The notes under the pieces were generated by a model, which ran no database searches, had not been told where the DNA came from, and saw only the letters and a program-made list of their open reading frames with translations. From the NCBI GenBank assembly GCA_017549085.1, contig JAFYVO010000209.1, forward strand, positions 1-6,592: 6,592 nucleotides of DNA, written 5' to 3'. This DNA is from Thermoguttaceae bacterium (lineage in GTDB: Bacteria > Planctomycetota > Planctomycetia > Pirellulales > Thermoguttaceae). Each line of letters opens with the position of its first letter. Within the stretch, counting starts at the first letter, position 1. Made by a program: the position numbers and the translations under genes. Positions 6,475 through 6,592 of this stretch are shown one piece after another.

Positions 6475-6480
6475 ATGCGC

Positions 6481-6558
6481 CGGACAATCCTTCGCGAACG
6501 CGCTCGATCTACGGTCGTTTCTGTTTGAATCAAACGCCCGCCCGTGTAGGATTGTCCG
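6481..6558 (-). other. 78-bp leader segment bounded by 11-bp inverted repeats
   Basis: CGGACAATCCT (6481-6491) and AGGATTGTCCG (6548-6558) are perfect inverted repeats enclosing 56 bases. Inside is a second dyad, GTTTGA/TCAAAC (6523-6535), and a CGCG-rich stretch able to form a small hairpin. If transcribed, it could fold as an 11-bp stem closing two small hairpins. Alternatively it is a pair of regulator sites or the 3' end of an upstream transcript. It matches no riboswitch I recognise. Confidence 0.45.
6523..6535 (-). promoter_or_regulatory. Inner dyad, possible operator
   Basis: GTTTGA and TCAAAC flank a single central base, forming a 13-bp odd palindrome. As RNA only about 4 bp with a 5-nt loop could form, so protein binding to DNA is at least as likely as an RNA hairpin. 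Confidence 0.35.
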
Positions 6559-6592
6559 ACTTTAGCGGCGAAAAGCTCAAAAAATTGAACGC

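Noticed and set aside
6481..6558. tRNA-like segment (78 bases with paired ends and a GTTTGAATC stretch)
   Set aside because: The end stem is 11 bp rather than 7, no anticodon arm or D-arm can be drawn, and the T-loop-like sequence is not at the right distance from the 3' end.
6481..6558. Miniature transposable element with 11-bp terminal inverted repeats
   Set aside because: I see no target-site duplication next to the repeat ends, and the position directly before a gene start fits a leader or operator equally well.

Overview
The window looks like a chromosomal segment of a GC-rich planctomycete (Planctomycetota). The main evidence is the 370-aa prepilin-like protein with an N-terminal methylation segment and a C-terminal H-x9-DG motif (DUF1559 family). 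This family is strongly expanded in planctomycetes and often sits beside a small lipoprotein with a transthyretin-like fold, as it does here. Narrower placement, for example a gut Thermoguttaceae-type lineage, is only a guess from the general style of the proteins.

All five genes lie on the minus strand, so transcription runs from high to low coordinates. (1) 6592-6436 is a leader rich in inverted repeats. (2) 6435-5323 encodes the DUF1559 protein. (3) 5312-5278 is a short terminator or attenuator hairpin. (4) 5183-4692 encodes a lipoprotein with an internal SHOCT-like insert. (5) 4655-4597 is a strong intrinsic terminator. (6) 4576-4548 is a good sigma70-type promoter. (7) 4507-3047 encodes a secreted DUF4038/GH140-like glycoside hydrolase. 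(8) 3031-2997 is a strong intercistronic hairpin without a U-tract. (9) 2947-512 encodes a cytoplasmic protein with about 20 ankyrin repeats. (10) 472-1 is the start of an exported pectate-lyase-like beta-helix protein cut by the window edge.

There are probably two transcription units. The upstream one makes a pseudopilin-like surface protein and its lipoprotein partner. The downstream one starts at the 4576-4548 promoter and makes the hydrolase, then possibly the ankyrin protein and the beta-helix protein, which are only 39 nt apart. The two exported proteins suggest plant polysaccharide (possibly pectin) breakdown. The ankyrin protein has no signal peptide and no evident role in that; it may be a protein-binding scaffold or may simply be a neighbour.

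No gene gap exceeds 300 bases. I saw no tRNA, rRNA, CRISPR array, transposase or integrase. The families are mostly familiar, and I do not see clear proof of a new system. The most unusual points are the SHOCT-like insert bordered by a duplicated motif in the lipoprotein, the nested inverted repeats ahead of the DUF1559 gene, and a hairpin whose two non-Watson-Crick pairs are G-U only in the minus-strand RNA.
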